Shown piece after piece: positions 26,160 through 33,491 of a stretch of 64,000 nucleotides of DNA. The stretch covers positions 685,212 through 749,211 of the forward strand of contig CABIZF010000001.1 of the NCBI GenBank assembly GCA_902363135.1, read 5' to 3'. Each line of letters begins with the position of its first letter. The first letter of the stretch is position 1. A program made the translations under genes and the position numbers. This DNA comes from Lachnospiraceae bacterium. GTDB lineage: Bacteria > Bacillota > Clostridia > Lachnospirales > Lachnospiraceae. The notes beneath the pieces are model-generated. The model did no database searches. It was not told the DNA's origin and was given only the letters and a program-made list of their open reading frames with translations.

Positions 26160-26973
26160 AAACCGGAAGCTTGGAACTATCTGTTATCAAACCATCATGT
26201 GGCTTTTGCTGGTGCTTTGTATGATTCCGCTCATATGGGTCGTGCGTACGGCGTTCATGCCGACGGCAAAAGCGCTGGATCTGTTTGCGGTCGCAATTCC
26301 GACCATGGACAACATCCGCCATGTCTTTGAGACGGTACCGTTTTTGCAGTACTATGGAAATACCATTTTTATCACGGTTCTGGTGCTTGGAGTACAGCTT
26401 GTGCTGGTGACATTTGCGGGCTATGCATTTGCCCGGCTGGACTTTTATGGCAGCCGCGTCTTATTCGTAATCTTTTTGGCGCAGATGATGATTGCGCCGG
26501 AGGTACTGATTCTGCCGAACTACAGTCTGATGGTAAAACTCGGGCTGAATGACACACGGCTTGGCATTGCGTTGCCGTTTTTTGCTTCCGCGATGGGAAC
26601 ACTGATCGTCCGACAGACGATCAAGACGATTCCGATAGAGCTGGAGGAGGCTGCGCAGGTAGAGGGTGCATCCTTTTTACAGATCATCTGGCATGTGTAT
26701 GTCCCACTTTTAAAACCGGCGTTTGTTTCCTTTGGCATGATTTCGGTCTCCTACCAGTGGAACAATTTCCTCTGGCCGCTCGTTATGACGGATTCTGTCG
26801 GCAAACGTCCGCTGTCCCTCGGACTTGCGATGTTTGCGATGTCCTTTGAGACCGGAGCGCAGTGGAGCGATGTAAGTGCCGCGACCTTTCTTGTGTGCGC
26901 ACCGCTGCTTATTTTGTTTATCATATTCCAGAAACAGTTCATCGAGAGCTTTGTTCATTCCGGGATCAAGTAG
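26152..26973 (+). CDS. Sugar ABC transporter permease 2 (MalG/UgpE type)
   Basis: A 273-residue permease with six helices and the EAA loop ELEEAAQVEGASFLQIIWHV. Coupled to permease 1 by overlap. No ATPase gene follows; such CUT1 importers in Firmicutes usually share a general MsmK/UgpC-type ATPase encoded elsewhere. The end runs QKQFIESFVHSGIK, the typical C-terminus of the family. Confidence 0.94.
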   Translation: MIKNRKLGTICYQTIMWLLLVLCMIPLIWVVRTAFMPTAKALDLFAVAIPTMDNIRHVFETVPFLQYYGNTIFITVLVLGVQLVLVTFAGYAFARLDFYGSRVLFVIFLAQMMIAPEVLILPNYSLMVKLGLNDTRLGIALPFFASAMGTLIVRQTIKTIPIELEEAAQVEGASFLQIIWHVYVPLLKPAFVSFGMISVSYQWNNFLWPLVMTDSVGKRPLSLGLAMFAMSFETGAQWSDVSAATFLVCAPLLILFIIFQKQFIESFVHSGIK

Positions 26974-26981
26974 GAGGGGCC

Positions 26982-28850
26982 ATGCAGAAAAAGCTGTTTA
27001 TTATGGATATTGACGGGACACTGGCGATCGGCGGAAGCCTGATACCGGGTGCTGCGGAGCTGATCAGGGAAATACGCATGCAGGGCGGTCAATGTTGCTT
27101 TTTTACAAATAATTCCTCGCGTGGAATCCGAGAATATCAGGAGCAGTTTGAAAGCTGGGGAATTGAAACGGAAGAACGGGAATTTCTGACCGCAGGAACC
27201 TTTGCAATTTACTGGATGAAACAGAAATTCGGAGAGCAGAAAATCTATGTAGAAGGGACAAACGCATTTCTTCAGGAATGTCTGCGGAATGGGCTGTATG
27301 TGACCGAGGAGCCAAAGGCAGATGCGGTAGCAGTTCTCAGTACCTACGACCGGGAGCTGACCTATGAGAAAATCACAAAAACGTGTCAGATACTGGAACA
27401 GGGGGTCCCATGGTATGCGACGAATGCCGATGCGGGATGCCCATGTGAATTTGGTATGGTACCGGACTGTGCTGCTATTTGTGCGATGATCTCCCAGGCT
27501 GTCGGCCGCAGACCGGAATATCTTGGCAAGCCGGATGCAGGGATGGCGGAGTATGCGCTGAAACGGTTTGGATGTGCAAAAGAGGAAGCGCTGGTCATTG
27601 GTGACCGCATTTACACGGACATCGCCTGCGGGGAAAATGCCGGAATTGATACATGTCTGGTGCTGACCGGAGAGGAAAAGGAATATTCTGACCAGCCAAC
27701 GTACTGTCTGGCTTCCGTGCAGAGTCTGGCTAAAATTCTGAAGCGGATACGGATATCCGGGGAGACGTGCTTTCCGCCGTCACCCTTTGCCGATACATTA
27801 AATACGTATGTGGAAAGTGATTCTGCTAATATATGCACTTCTCTGTGTGACACGACTGCCCGCTGGTACAAAGGCGATCTGCACATGCACACGACCCGCT
27901 CCGACGGACATGATACACCAGAGCAGCTAAACCTGCGCGCCGGGCAAAACGGACTGGACTACTATGTCGTGACGGATCATAATTACTGGCATGAGACATG
28001 GCCTCTTTCCGGCTGCATGGTGATCCCGGGAATGGAGATCACGATGGATGCCGGACATATGAATGTATTCGGACATGGTCCGTTTCTTCTGAGTCTGAAT
28101 CATCCATTTCTCTCCAGATGGAGCTGGAAGCTGCCGGATCTCGTACTGGCCGCGCTTGACTGCCTGGAAATTGATAACAATCCGACCTTTGAGTACGAGC
28201 CGGGAATTTATGCAAAAGAAGCCAATCGGCGTGCCGTGCAGCTCTCGGACTTATTGTGGGCAGATGGTTATCGGATCTGTGCCGTCGGCGGGAGCGATGT
28301 ACATCTGAAGGAGACGGAGCGCTACGGAGACAGCCCGGAGCCTGCCAGACCGGGAGAACCATCGACGTATCTGTATATGGAGGGACTGTCTGCAGCCGGT
28401 TTTCGCGATGCCTTAAAGTCCTGCCATGCGTATGTGGCCAGACACTGCTCACTGGACTTTTCCTGTATGCTCTACGATGCGGAGCATCAGAAGCTGGAAG
28501 GTGGGTGGCTGTTTGGAGACCAGCTTCCAAAAGAGTGCCGCTATCTGGAATACGATTTATACACTGATCGCAAATCCGCCGGGGAGAGAGAGCTTCAACC
28601 GTGTATTCCTTATGTGATCATCAACGGCAAAAAGCAATTGCTTCAGAAAGAAAGTACTGAGCATGCTCAGTCTGAAATCCGTTATCACGGAGTGCTCATG
28701 CTGCCGGATACTCCCTATGTCTGGATTCGTTTTGGTGCGGAGGACGAGGATGGAGGACTTGTGTTTTATGCAAATCCGTTTACGCAAGGAGGCAGGGAAC
28801 AGCATCAATATCAGACCTTTGGGGATGTGCTACCGTCACTGTCCCTGTAA
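26982..28850 (+). CDS. Two-domain phosphoesterase: HAD-IIA phosphatase fused to PHP-family hydrolase
   Basis: A 622-residue protein starting eight bases after permease 2 behind AGGAGGGG. Residues about 1-255 are a NagD-like HAD-IIA phosphatase: FIMDIDGTLAIG (nucleophile Asp), CCFFTNNSSRG, LGKPDAGMAEYAL, ALVIGDRIYTDIACGENAG. Residues about 298-480 are a PHP/CehA-McbA type metal hydrolase: YKGDLHMHTTRSDGHDTPE, VVTDHNYW, IPGMEITMDAGHMNVFGHG, VGGSDVHLKE, giving the expected H-x-H, E, H and D ligands. A beta-rich tail of about 140 residues follows. Both halves look catalytically complete. In the sugar ABC operon it probably dephosphorylates or cleaves a phosphodiester of the imported compound. The substrate is unknown. 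Confidence 0.88.
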   Translation: MQKKLFIMDIDGTLAIGGSLIPGAAELIREIRMQGGQCCFFTNNSSRGIREYQEQFESWGIETEEREFLTAGTFAIYWMKQKFGEQKIYVEGTNAFLQECLRNGLYVTEEPKADAVAVLSTYDRELTYEKITKTCQILEQGVPWYATNADAGCPCEFGMVPDCAAICAMISQAVGRRPEYLGKPDAGMAEYALKRFGCAKEEALVIGDRIYTDIACGENAGIDTCLVLTGEEKEYSDQPTYCLASVQSLAKILKRIRISGETCFPPSPFADTLNTYVESDSANICTSLCDTTARWYKGDLHMHTTRSDGHDTPEQLNLRAGQNGLDYYVVTDHNYWHETWPLSGCMVIPGMEITMDAGHMNVFGHGPFLLSLNHPFLSRWSWKLPDLVLAALDCLEIDNNPTFEYEPGIYAKEANRRAVQLSDLLWADGYRICAVGGSDVHLKETERYGDSPEPARPGEPSTYLYMEGLSAAGFRDALKSCHAYVARHCSLDFSCMLYDAEHQKLEGGWLFGDQLPKECRYLEYDLYTDRKSAGERELQPCIPYVIINGKKQLLQKESTEHAQSEIRYHGVLMLPDTPYVWIRFGAEDEDGGLVFYANPFTQGGREQHQYQTFGDVLPSLSL

Positions 28851-28855
28851 ATGTC

Positions 28856-30505
28856 TTATCCCCCAATATACTCTGTGATGACAGACGTAAGTGCAGGAAG
28901 TATCTGCTGCTTTCTGGAGAGCAGGTTTTCCTGAAAGGAGTGCTCTTTGTCATCTGCATTTGGAAATGCTTCTGCCGCCCATGGTGCACGGCTGCCGCCT
29001 GCATAGATCACAGAACCGTTTTCAAGAATGCTGGTAAAGGCAAGCACCGCCAGATCAATTCGCTTTTTCTGCGCAAAGCGATCCAGTGCAGCGGAAATTT
29101 CTCTGGAATCCCGGCAGGTATCCCGTGCAGAAGAGACGATCACCTGAGAGATCGAGAGTTTACACGAATGAATGTCGTAAATCTTCAGATCCTGATTGAT
29201 CATATCGGAAAAGCTGACCTTGTCCTGGTTTGAGGTGATCGTAAACATCTCCTCCGCAAACTGTTCGATATCAAGGTCTGCGATCGCGGCGAGAATATTT
29301 GCAGTGCTGATATCCCGGTCCGTCGTTGTAGGAGAGTGGAAATTCATTGTGTCTGAGAGCACCGCACCTAAGAGCAGACCGGCCAGATTCGTCGGGATCG
29401 GAATCTGATTTTCACGGAAGATCGTCGCTACAATCGTAGCGGTGGAGCCTACGATCTCATTGCGGAAAGCCACCGGCTGCGAAGTAGAAAAATCGTTGAT
29501 CCGATGATGGTCGATGACCTCCAGCACCTCCGATTTTTCGATGGCATTGACAGATTGGGAGAATTCATTATGGTCGACGAGGATCAGCTTGCGCTTCGGT
29601 GCATCCATAATATGGTAGCGGGAAATGTAGCCGACAAGCTGCTCGTTTGCATCAAGCACCGGGTAGGTGCGATACCGGTTCCGCAGCATTTTGACACCGA
29701 CGTCTTCCGTCAGCTCATTCGTATGAAAACAAACCGGATTCTTTTTCATGATCCGTTCTACCGACGGCGCAAAATACAGGTAACGGGATGTATTCATCGT
29801 ACCGTGTCCGGAGAGCAGGATCGGGCAGTGGTGTACCCTGGCCTCTTCAATAACCTCGTCCGCGACAGTATCTGCCCATACGACAATCAGCATCCCTGCT
29901 CCAAGCTGGATACATTTTTTCTGTGCCATTGTATCGGCTCCGACAATGACGATCCTTTTTTCCACTTCATAATGATCCAGACGCTCCGGCCGGGTCATTG
30001 CAATGATGCTGACCTTTCCGTTGATCGCAACCTGCGGATCGTCATAGATGATCGCGCCATTGATTGTCTTACGGATATTTTCGCAGGAGGTATGTGCCAG
30101 AATGTCGATGGAACGCGCTGTGTCGTCCAGTCCGACGACAGAAATATCCGATTTCGTCACCATTCCGAGCAGATGCTGTGCGGTATCGACCACTCCGCAA
30201 TAGGCACAGTTATGTTCCTGCATGATCTGCATTGCCTCATAAATCGTCGTATCCGGTGTGATTGCGACAGGAGCATCCATCTCGATCTCCGAGAGCTTCA
30301 TCCGCGCATCCTGCAGATGCAGCGGTGCCTCAAAGCCGAACCGCTTCAGCAGATATTCCGTCTCCGAATTCAATGAACCAAGACGGCAGGGGATCGCCGG
30401 GATTCCCATTGATTTTTTAAAAAAGGCATAGGCGATAGAGGATGCGATCGAATCCGTATCCGGATGCCGATGCCCGGTAATATATACTGGACTTTTCTTT
30501 TTCAT
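28856..30505 (-). CDS. Manganese-dependent inorganic pyrophosphatase with CBS and DRTGG domains
   Basis: A 549-residue family II pyrophosphatase. The N-terminal DHH part has GHRHPDTDSIAS, interrupted after about residue 70 by a regulatory insert with a CBS motif (ITPDTTIYEAMQIMQEHN), a DRTGG-like domain (IVIVGADTMAQKKCI) and a second CBS motif (NRYRTYPVLDANEQLVGYIS); the DHH core resumes with LVDHNEFSQ, VIDHHRI and LSDTMNF. The DHHA2 C-terminal domain ends with the LLSRKQQ motif. CBS-PPases hydrolyse PPi and are controlled by adenine nucleotides and diadenosine polyphosphates. Start set by GGAGGTAT. Convergent with the phosphoesterase gene, only five bases apart. Confidence 0.94.
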   Translation of the reverse strand: MKKKSPVYITGHRHPDTDSIASSIAYAFFKKSMGIPAIPCRLGSLNSETEYLLKRFGFEAPLHLQDARMKLSEIEMDAPVAITPDTTIYEAMQIMQEHNCAYCGVVDTAQHLLGMVTKSDISVVGLDDTARSIDILAHTSCENIRKTINGAIIYDDPQVAINGKVSIIAMTRPERLDHYEVEKRIVIVGADTMAQKKCIQLGAGMLIVVWADTVADEVIEEARVHHCPILLSGHGTMNTSRYLYFAPSVERIMKKNPVCFHTNELTEDVGVKMLRNRYRTYPVLDANEQLVGYISRYHIMDAPKRKLILVDHNEFSQSVNAIEKSEVLEVIDHHRINDFSTSQPVAFRNEIVGSTATIVATIFRENQIPIPTNLAGLLLGAVLSDTMNFHSPTTTDRDISTANILAAIADLDIEQFAEEMFTITSNQDKVSFSDMINQDLKIYDIHSCKLSISQVIVSSARDTCRDSREISAALDRFAQKKRIDLAVLAFTSILENGSVIYAGGSRAPWAAEAFPNADDKEHSFQENLLSRKQQILPALTSVITEYIGG

Positions 30506-30584
30506 GACAGAAGATACCTCCGTAATTTTCCTCCGAATCAGGCAAGCCTGTCCGGGGTCATTTAACCATCATTTTTATATCAAA

Positions 30585-30613
30585 AGCATACCGTCAGAAT
30601 GAAGGAAAGTCAA
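30585..30613 (-). promoter_or_regulatory. Promoter of the pyrophosphatase gene
   Basis: Minus strand TTGACT, 17-base spacer, TATGCT, about 80 bases upstream of the start codon. Confidence 0.6.
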
Positions 30614-30706
30614 TCACGTGTTTGCGGCATCCGGGATTTGTCAGCACCTGATTTATCAGAATAATCAGATAATTATGCTATAAAATAAAAAAAGTAAAAA
30701 ATATGC

Positions 30707-30735
30707 TTGACATAAAGAAAACATTATGATATTAT
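30707..30735 (+). promoter_or_regulatory. Strong promoter of the untranslated transcription unit
   Basis: TTGACA, 17-base spacer, TATTAT, preceded by an A-rich stretch (30681-30702) that looks like an UP element. Start of RNA near 30742. Confidence 0.78.
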
Positions 30736-30741
30736 TAAGCC

Positions 30742-31036
30742 ATCAAAAGGAAAGATAAATACAAGAAAGAGGTACAGTCCAATGAAGTAAGAATCTTTCA
30801 CCCAAAAGAAACAAGAAGGACACACACCGAAAAGGGGTTGGTACCAGTGAAAGGAAGAGATCCGTAGCTTACGGAGAATGTTCAATTCTAAATTTAAAGA
30901 CAGGAGGTACGGTCCAAAGGGAAAGTAAAGTTTCAAATTCGCAGACAATGAAAGTAGAAGGTGTAGACAATGAAATTACAGGAAATTCATTGAGAGCCCG
31001 ATCGAAGGAAAGAAAAATCGATCGGGCTCTTATCTG
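30742..31036 (+). ncRNA. Candidate structured non-coding RNA of about 290 nt
   Basis: Bounded by the strong promoter above and a terminator with a perfect 12-bp stem (GAGCCCGATCGA / TCGATCGGGCTC, 30994-31029) and TTATCTGTCT tail. The body contains no credible gene. It has a duplicated element, GAGGTACAGTCCAA at about 30770 and GAGGTACGGTCCAA at about 30904, a third GGTAC in GGTTGGTACCAG at about 30836, and small hairpins such as TCCGTA-GC-TTACGGA and GAAAGA...TCTTTC. I do not recognise it as RNase P, SRP, 6S or tmRNA. A family such as the clostridial raiA RNA is possible but unproven. A 43-codon frame from 30949 crosses the terminator and is less likely. Confidence 0.6.
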
Positions 31037-31038
31037 TC
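30994..31038 (+). terminator. Terminator of the candidate RNA
   Basis: Perfect 12-bp stem GAGCCCGATCGA / TCGATCGGGCTC, 12-base A-rich loop, tail TTATCTGTCT. Confidence 0.85.
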
Positions 31039-31090
31039 TGACTGCTTCTTTACAAAACAGAAACTTTCTGGTAGAATAACATGATGAAAC

Positions 31091-31120
31091 GCATGAAATG
31101 CGAAGCAATCCGTGTATCAT
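31091..31120. repeat. 30-bp dispersed repeat, copy 2
   Basis: Inverted copy of 7623-7652 (29 of 30 identical; ends CCGTGTATCAT). It ends 12 bases before the tRNA-Pro gene and may contribute to its promoter region. Confidence 0.8.
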
Positions 31121-31132
31121 AGCATAATATTA

Positions 31133-31206
31133 CGGGGTATGGCGTAGCTTGGTAGCGCGCTCGGCTGGGGGCCGAGAGGTCGCAGGTTCAAATCCTGTTG
31201 CCCCGA
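31133..31206 (+). tRNA. tRNA-Pro, anticodon GGG
   Basis: A 74-nt cloverleaf: acceptor arms CGGGGTA / TGCCCCG, D arm GCGTAGCTTGGTAGCGC, anticodon stem CTCGG / CCGAG with loop CTGGGGG (anticodon GGG, reads CCC and CCU), T arm GCAGGTTCAAATCCTGT. The 3' CCA is not encoded (discriminator A followed by TCA). A terminator hairpin follows directly. Confidence 0.95.
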
Positions 31207-31208
31207 TC

Positions 31209-31245
31209 AAGAGCACATTTGCGAAAAGCAGATGTGCTCTTTTAC
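31209..31245 (+). terminator. Terminator of tRNA-Pro
   Basis: Stem AGAGCACATTTGC / GCAGATGTGCTCT with TTTT tail, three bases after the tRNA. Confidence 0.85.
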
Positions 31246-31290
31246 TGGATATTTATACAATGATGATACCGGCAAAGGAGAGAGAAACAA

Positions 31291-32688
31291 ATGAAAGAAA
31301 AAAACAGTTTTAGCGGCTCGATCGGATTCGTTCTGGCCGCAGCGGGAAGTGCGGTCGGAGTGGGGAATATCTGGCGATTCCCGTATTTATGTGCGAAGGA
31401 TGGCGGAGGGCTTTTCCTGCTCGTGTACCTTGTGCTTGTACTCACCTTCGGCTTTGTGCTTCTGACTACGGATGTAGCGATCGGGCGGAAGACGAAGAAG
31501 AATGCATTGAAGGCGTTTGGGGCGCTCAAAAAGCGCTGGGGCTTTCTCGGCTATCTGACGTTTCTCGTGCCGATTTTGATTATGACGTATTATTCCGTCA
31601 TCGGCGGATGGATCACGAAATATTTTGTGTCGTATGTCGTATCGGATGGAAGTGCGCTCGCGGAGGACGGATATTTTACTTCCTTCATCACTTCCAAAGT
31701 AGCTCCGATCGTCTTTATGCTCATTTTCCTTGCGCTGACCGCATGGATCGTCTATCGCGGCGTCGAAAAAGGCATTGAGAAATTTTCGAGCTTTATTATG
31801 CCGGGGCTGATCGTACTGATCGTCGTGATCGCAGTGTTCTCTCTGACGCTGTCCCACACGGATGCGGACGGCACGGTGCGCACCGGTATGCAGGGACTGA
31901 TGGTCTATCTGAAGCCGGACTTTACCGGCCTGACAGTCAAGCGCTTTCTTGAGATCCTGCTGGATGCGATGAGCCAGCTGTTCTTTTCGTTAAGCGTTTC
32001 TATGGGAATCATGGTTACGTATGGCTCCTATGTAAAAGATGATGTGAACCTTTCCAAGGCAATGAACCAGATCGAACTGTTTGATACGGGGGTAGCGGTC
32101 CTTGCAGGTATGATGATCATTCCGGCGGTGTTCGTATTTCTTGGTACCGATGGCATGGCGTCCGGACCGAGCCTGATCTTTATCTCTTTGCCGAAAGTCT
32201 TTCAGGCAATGGGTGGTGCAGGACGGATTGTGGCGGCTGCCTTTTTCCTGATGCTCGGCTTCGCGGCGCTGACCTCCTGCGTATCCGTCATGGAGACGCT
32301 CGTGGCGAACTGCATGGAGCTGTTTCATCAGCCGCGTAAGAAGATGTGTGGACTGATCGGGCTCTACTCACTGGTCACGGCTGTCGTGATCTGCCTTGGC
32401 TACAACGTATTCTACTTTGAACTGAAGCTGCCGAACGGATCGGCCGCTCAGCTCCTGGACCTGATGGACTATATCAGCAACAGCTTCCTGATGCCGTTCA
32501 TCTCTCTGCTCACGAGCATCCTGATCGGCTGGGTCGTAAAGCCACACTGGATCATCAGCGAAGTGGAAAAAAACGGGGAGCATTTCCGCCGGGCAAGGCT
32601 GTATTATATTATGATCCGCTATATTGTGCCTCCGGTCATGCTGATTTTGTTCCTTGTGTCAACCGGATTTGTGAATTGGCTGTTTTAG
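31291..32688 (+). CDS. Sodium-dependent transporter, NSS (SNF) family
   Basis: A 465-residue secondary transporter of the neurotransmitter:sodium symporter family, with 11-12 membrane helices on the LeuT fold. The first helix has the sodium/substrate motif LAAAGSAVGVGNIWRFPYL; TYYSVIGGWITKYF and SQLFFSLSVSMGIMVTYGSY follow. Bacterial members carry amino acids or related amines; the substrate cannot be told. Start set by AAAGGAGAGAG. A second NSS gene (56908-58278) of similar size lies 24 kb away on the other strand, from a different subgroup. Confidence 0.92.
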   Translation: MKEKNSFSGSIGFVLAAAGSAVGVGNIWRFPYLCAKDGGGLFLLVYLVLVLTFGFVLLTTDVAIGRKTKKNALKAFGALKKRWGFLGYLTFLVPILIMTYYSVIGGWITKYFVSYVVSDGSALAEDGYFTSFITSKVAPIVFMLIFLALTAWIVYRGVEKGIEKFSSFIMPGLIVLIVVIAVFSLTLSHTDADGTVRTGMQGLMVYLKPDFTGLTVKRFLEILLDAMSQLFFSLSVSMGIMVTYGSYVKDDVNLSKAMNQIELFDTGVAVLAGMMIIPAVFVFLGTDGMASGPSLIFISLPKVFQAMGGAGRIVAAAFFLMLGFAALTSCVSVMETLVANCMELFHQPRKKMCGLIGLYSLVTAVVICLGYNVFYFELKLPNGSAAQLLDLMDYISNSFLMPFISLLTSILIGWVVKPHWIISEVEKNGEHFRRARLYYIMIRYIVPPVMLILFLVSTGFVNWLF

Positions 32689-32774
32689 CCGAATCAAGCA
32701 AGAGGAAATAAGCGGTAACAAAAACGGGTATGCAAACGCTAAATTGCGTAAGCAGTTTCTAAAATCATTTCTTA

Positions 32775-32804
32775 TTGACTAATAAAACATCCGGAGCGTA
32801 CAAT
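32775..32804 (+). promoter_or_regulatory. Promoter of the FeoA-like gene
   Basis: TTGACT, 18-base spacer, TACAAT, 33 bases before the start codon. Confidence 0.62.
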
Positions 32805-32837
32805 GAGTAAAACGAATCAAAAGCGAGGTGAGGGCAG

Positions 32838-33050
32838 ATGCAGAGCTTGTCAAAAGCGATGGCAGGAGACGCCTGTACGGTAAAATGGATGTTTGGGGTT
32901 CCGGAGCTGCTCCGATACCTGAGAGCGAATCACATTGAGGAGGGAAGCGCGATCCAGGTCGTGCAGAACTGCTGGGGAAATATGATCGTGGAGGCAGAAG
33001 GAAAGTATTTTGCAGTCAGTAAGGACGTGGCAGACCGGATCAAGGTCTGA
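32838..33050 (+). CDS. FeoA-like small SH3-type protein
   Basis: A 70-residue protein with the layout of a FeoA domain: AGDACTVKW at the first strand, LLRYLRANHIEEGSAIQVVQ, then GNMIVEAEGKYFAVSKDVAD and final IKV. FeoA is a cytoplasmic partner of the ferrous iron pump FeoB, but no feoB is nearby, and it has its own promoter and terminator. Stand-alone FeoA-like proteins are common in Clostridia and their role is unclear. GAGGTGAGG site upstream. Confidence 0.72.
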   Translation: MQSLSKAMAGDACTVKWMFGVPELLRYLRANHIEEGSAIQVVQNCWGNMIVEAEGKYFAVSKDVADRIKV

Positions 33051-33064
33051 GCCGGAAAATGATG

Positions 33065-33104
33065 CAGTCGTTGGATGTAGAAAGTCTAACGGCTGTATTT
33101 TTTA
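33065..33104 (+). terminator. Terminator of the FeoA-like gene
   Basis: Stem CAGTCGTTGGA / TCTAACGGCTG (G-U pairs at two places) followed by TATTTTTTA. Confidence 0.8.
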
Positions 33105-33124
33105 TTCTGCGAACACCGAAATAA

Positions 33125-33346
33125 ATAACCTGCCGTCTCAGTGGATTTGCTCCTCCAGAGTTCTGCTATGTCGGTGAACCTGTTGGTGGGGCTGATTTGG
33201 CAGCTGCCTGCGCGAATAAACGACAAGGTACGAATGCGCTTATCAAATTGCCAACAATTGATACTTTGACAGCAAGATGTGCATTGAAATTGGGGGTACG
33301 CCCTGTTATACTGTCAATATCAGAGAAAAAATGCCGTAAATTCTGA
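33125..33346 (+). other. Open frame without a start codon, possible gene remnant
   Basis: The frame from 33125 to the TGA at 33344-33346 reads protein-like sequence (for example GEPVGGADLAAACANKRQ and LTARCALKLGVRPVILS) but has no ATG, GTG or TTG at a sensible place and no ribosome site. Its end overlaps the next promoter. It may be the tail of a decayed gene, or chance; I do not recognise a family. Confidence 0.2.
33284..33312 (+). promoter_or_regulatory. Promoter of the GH120 gene
   Basis: TTGAAA, 17-base spacer, TATACT. RNA would start near 33320, leaving a leader of about 170 bases in which ATTCCCGCG (33383) can pair with CGCGGGAAT (33462) just before the ribosome site. Confidence 0.65.
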
Positions 33347-33491
33347 CATTAGTACAGAAAAAGGCAATACGAACAAATTAAAATTCCCGCGACAAAGCTG
33401 CAAGGATCAATTCCGTCGGAGATACTATGTCGAAAAAGTTTTGAAGATAGCACGCAGGGAACGCGGGAATATAAAAAAGGGGGATTTACGC

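Noticed and set aside
30949..31080. Small protein gene of 43 codons in the candidate RNA
   Set aside because: It runs through the strong terminator stem and beyond and has no good ribosome site; a non-coding RNA explains the locus better.
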